Source: JBGSYN01 sp041750975
GTDB lineage: Bacteria; Pseudomonadota; Alphaproteobacteria; Geminicoccales; Geminicoccaceae
NCBI GenBank assembly: GCA_041750975.1
Contig: JBGSYN010000239.1
Location: forward strand, 1-23,980
Length of the DNA stretch: 23,980 bases
Reading direction: 5' to 3'
Below the pieces are notes generated by a model that made no database searches, was not told the origin of the DNA, and was given only the letters and a program-made list of their open reading frames with translations. This document shows, in pieces, positions 21,258 through 23,980 of this stretch; the first letter of the stretch is position 1; the number at the start of each line of letters is the position of its first letter. The translations under genes and the position numbers were made by a program.

Positions 21258-23980
21258 GTGATCTCAGCGGTATTCGTCGACCGGCCGCGGCTGGCACTCG
21301 TCATCTCGATCGTCATCACGCTCGCCGGATTGATCGCGCTCACAGCCCTGCCGCGCGCGCAGTTTCCCGATATCGTGCCGCCGCAGGTTCAGGTGACGAC
21401 ATCCTATCCGGGCGCAGGCGCTCAGGTCGTCGAGGAAACCGTCGCCCAGCCGATCGAATCGCAGGTCGTCGGCGTCGACAACATGCTCTATATGAAGTCG
21501 GTGTCCGGCAATGACGGCAGCTACACGCTGACGGTCTCGTTCGCCGTCGGCACCGATCCCGACATCAACACGGTCAATGTCAATAACCGGGTGCAGCTGG
21601 CCCTCCCCAAATTGCCGGAGGAAGTCAGCCGGCAGGGCGTTTCGGTCAAGAAGAAATCCTCGGCCATCCTCCAGGTCATCGCGATCTACTCGCCGGACGA
21701 GAGCCTCGATACGCTGTTTCTCTCGAACTATGCGACGATCAATATCGTCGATCAGATCAAGCGGGTCGGCGGTGTCGGCGACGCCTTCCTGTTCGGGGCA
21801 CTCGACTACAGCATGCGGGTCTGGCTCGATACCGACCGGCTGACGGTGCTCGGCCTCTCGCCGAACGATGTCGTCACGGCGTTGCAGGGTCAGAACGTCC
21901 AGGCGGCGGTGGGCCGGATCGGCGCCCAGCCGATCGGCAATGACGCGGCATTCCAGCTGAATATTCAGACCAAGGGCCGGCTCAGCGACGTCGAGGAATT
22001 CGAGCAGGTGGTCGTCCGCGCCAACCCGGATGGCTCGTTCGTTCGGATCAGCGATATCGGACGGGTCGAACTCGGCGCCAAGAGCTCCGATTCGTTCGGG
22101 CGGTTCAATGGCGGCCCCGGCGCTCTGATCGCCATCTTCCAGGCGCCCGGCGCCAATGCGCTGGAGACGGCCGACGGCGTCGTCGCCGTGATGGAGCGGG
22201 CGAGGGCGAACTTCCCGGCCGGCCTCGATTATAAGGTCACCTACGATTCGACGACCTTCGTCAAGCAGAGCATGAAAGAGGTGGTCAAGACGCTGCTCGA
22301 GGCTTTCGTCCTCGTCGTCCTCGTCGTGTTCCTCTTTCTCGGCAATTTCCGGGCGACCCTGATCCCCCTGATCGCGGTGCCGGTGTCTCTGATCGGCACG
22401 CTCGCCGTCATGCTGGCGCTGGGCTTCTCCTTGAACATGGTCTCGATGCTGGCGCTGGTCCTGGCGATCGGCATCGTCGTCGATGATGCGATCGTCGTCG
22501 TCGAAGCGGTCGAGGCCAAGCTCGAGCAACGTCCCGAGCTGAGCGTTGCGGACGCCACCAAGGAGGCGATGCGGGAGATCACCGGCCCCATTATCGCCAT
22601 CACCATGGTGCTACTCTCGGTGTTCGTGCCGACGGCGTTCATTCCGGGCATCAGCGGCCAGCTGTTCCAGCAATTCGCCGTGGCCGTCGTCTTCTCGATG
22701 ATCATCTCGGCGATCAACGCCTTGACCCTATCGCCGGCGCTCTGCGCGATTTTCCTCAGGCACAGCCACGGGCCCAAACGCGGGCCGATGCGCTATGTGA
22801 TGCGAGCGATCGATGGGGCGCGCGACGGCTATGCCGCGATCGTCCGGCGGCTGGTGCGCGTTGCGGTCCTTTCGCTGGTGGCCCTTGCGGGCGTCCTTGC
22901 CGCCGACGCTTATCTCTTCCGCACCACGCCCACAGGGTTCTTGCCGGACGAGGATCAGGGCGCCTTCTTCGTCGAGCTGCAATTGCCCGAGGGCGCCTCG
23001 GTCAATCGGACCTCCGCGGTGGCGACGCAGGTGGAGGGCATCCTCACCGCGATCCCGGGCGTTTCGGACATCAGCACGGTCGTGGGCTACAGCACGCTCG
23101 AGGGCCTCAACAAGTCCAACAGCGCCTATTTCATCGTGCTGCTCGACCCGTTCGAGGAACGCACCGAACCGGGCACGGATGTGCATGCGATCATCGATCG
23201 GGTGCGGGCCGAGGGCGCTGCCGTTCAAGGGGCCAATGTGCTGGCCTTCAACGTGCCGCCGATTATCGGTCTCGGCACCGGCGGTGGCTTCGAGTACCAG
23301 CTCGAGGATTTGCGCGGCGGCGACATCACCGATCTCGCAGGCGTGGCCCGCGGGCTCGTCTTTGCCGCCAATCAGGATCCGGAGCTGAGCGCTGTCTTCA
23401 CGACGTTCTCGGCCAACACGCCGCAGCTCTATCTCGATATCGACCGCGACAAGGCGCAAACGCTGGGCGTTGCCATCGAGGATGTGTTCAATGCCATGCA
23501 ATCCACGCTTGGCGGCTATTACGTCAACGATCTCAACCTCTTCGGCCGGACCTGGCAGCTCAACGTTCAGGGCGAGGCGACCGATCGCAACAATGTCGCG
23601 GACATCTTCCGGATCTACGTCCGCAATAGTAATGGCGAGATGGTGCCGCTGCGCGCCTTCGCCGAGGTGCAAACCATCGTCGGGCCGCAAGTCGTCCAGC
23701 GGTACAACAATTTCAGGAGCGTCACCATCAATGGCGGCCCGGCAGCGGGCGTGAGCTCGGGCGAGGCCCTGGCAGCGATGGACCGGCTTTCGGCGAATAC
23801 ACTGCCGGAGGGCTATACCTTCGAGTGGACCGGCACCGCACTCCAGGAAATCCAGGCGGCAGGCCAGACGACGATCATCCTGGCGCTGGCGGTGCTCTTC
23901 GCCTTTCTCTTTCTGGTCGGCCTCTATGAGAGCTTCACCATCCCCATACCGGTCCTCCTGTCGACCAGCGTCGGCCTTGG
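21258..23980 (+). CDS. RND efflux pump, HAE1/AcrB family (3' end outside window)
   Basis: The start is a GTG at 21258, 4 nt after the adaptor stop, giving MISAVFVDRPRLALVISIV, the normal first helix of AcrB homologues. About 907 of an expected ~1040 residues are visible, and the frame is still open at the window end. Seen: first porter domain with QFPDIVPPQVQVTTSYPGA; TM4 with the proton-relay pair Asp409-Asp410 in AIGIVVDDAIVVVE (AcrB Asp407/408); ITGPIIAITMVLLSVFVPTAF in TM5-6; and the second porter start TGFLPDEDQGAFFVEL at about residue 556. It exports drugs, detergents or solvents by proton antiport. Substrate specificity cannot be read from the sequence. No regulator gene lies beside it. 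Confidence 0.93.
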   Translation, partial: MISAVFVDRPRLALVISIVITLAGLIALTALPRAQFPDIVPPQVQVTTSYPGAGAQVVEETVAQPIESQVVGVDNMLYMKSVSGNDGSYTLTVSFAVGTDPDINTVNVNNRVQLALPKLPEEVSRQGVSVKKKSSAILQVIAIYSPDESLDTLFLSNYATINIVDQIKRVGGVGDAFLFGALDYSMRVWLDTDRLTVLGLSPNDVVTALQGQNVQAAVGRIGAQPIGNDAAFQLNIQTKGRLSDVEEFEQVVVRANPDGSFVRISDIGRVELGAKSSDSFGRFNGGPGALIAIFQAPGANALETADGVVAVMERARANFPAGLDYKVTYDSTTFVKQSMKEVVKTLLEAFVLVVLVVFLFLGNFRATLIPLIAVPVSLIGTLAVMLALGFSLNMVSMLALVLAIGIVVDDAIVVVEAVEAKLEQRPELSVADATKEAMREITGPIIAITMVLLSVFVPTAFIPGISGQLFQQFAVAVVFSMIISAINALTLSPALCAIFLRHSHGPKRGPMRYVMRAIDGARDGYAAIVRRLVRVAVLSLVALAGVLAADAYLFRTTPTGFLPDEDQGAFFVELQLPEGASVNRTSAVATQVEGILTAIPGVSDISTVVGYSTLEGLNKSNSAYFIVLLDPFEERTEPGTDVHAIIDRVRAEGAAVQGANVLAFNVPPIIGLGTGGGFEYQLEDLRGGDITDLAGVARGLVFAANQDPELSAVFTTFSANTPQLYLDIDRDKAQTLGVAIEDVFNAMQSTLGGYYVNDLNLFGRTWQLNVQGEATDRNNVADIFRIYVRNSNGEMVPLRAFAEVQTIVGPQVVQRYNNFRSVTINGGPAAGVSSGEALAAMDRLSANTLPEGYTFEWTGTALQEIQAAGQTTIILALAVLFAFLFLVGLYESFTIPIPVLLSTSVGL

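Noticed and set aside
21264..23690. Long minus-strand frames opposite the RND pump
   Set aside because: The plus strand encodes an uninterrupted AcrB-like protein with the TM4 Asp pair. The minus frames are its shadows.
1..23980. CRISPR arrays, tRNA or rRNA genes, transposases, integrases or attachment-site repeats
   Set aside because: None was recognised by eye on either strand. The relic genes imply past rearrangement, but no element responsible remains visible.

Overview
The window looks like chromosomal DNA of a GC-rich alphaproteobacterium, probably Rhodospirillales-like. The basis is high GC, GC-biased third codon positions, GTG and TTG starts, and the gene families present. No rRNA, tRNA, intact insertion sequence, prophage or CRISPR array was seen. 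It reads as an accessory or metabolic region of small transport and catabolism cassettes, with several decayed gene fragments between them.

Layout. (1) 1-510: 3' end of an unrecognised gene, then a hairpin terminator shared with the converging arsenic genes. (2) 551-1331 (-): arsR and an arsI-like C-As lyase overlap by 32 bp, with an operator-like inverted repeat just upstream. A TauE/SafE permease is divergent (1425-2177, +). (3) 2257-3545: a VOC-fold protein and an AraC/GyrI-type regulator converge and share a CTAG at their stop codons. (4) 3546-3978: a debris zone holding the C-terminal end of a sugar-type ABC permease and the first codons of a second TauE-like gene. (5) 8512-3979 (-): a complete sugar-type ABC importer (Tat-dependent binding protein, double ATPase, permease) ending in an HpcH/HpaI-family aldolase, apparently a dedicated uptake-and-cleavage operon of unknown substrate. 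(6) 8607-8924 (-): a lone XRE-type antitoxin-like gene whose start region looks frameshifted.

(7) 9111-14552 (+): a PoxB-type pyruvate:quinone oxidoreductase, a stem-loop over its stop codon, then acoA-acoB-acoC (acetoin dehydrogenase E1 alpha, E1 beta, and E2 with an alpha/beta-hydrolase domain) and a translationally coupled DinB-family gene. These join C2/C3/C4 metabolism around pyruvate, acetoin and acetate; no E3, acoX or acoR is in the window. (8) 14632-15546 (+): an EamA drug/metabolite exporter, converging on an unusual 178-aa protein (15565-16101, -). (9) 19933-16250 (-): aspT, asdA and a collapsed second aspT. The intact pair is the classic aspartate-to-alanine decarboxylation and antiport system, which generates proton-motive force. 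(10) 20093-23980 (+): an RND efflux adaptor and an AcrB-like pump, the pump cut by the window edge.

I found no convincing new defence or mobile system. The most interesting points are the three truncated paralogues or relics (ABC permease end, TauE start, AspT collapse), the Tat/ABC/aldolase operon, the poxB-acoABC-dinB arrangement, the frameshifted orphan antitoxin and the unrecognised 15565-16101 gene.
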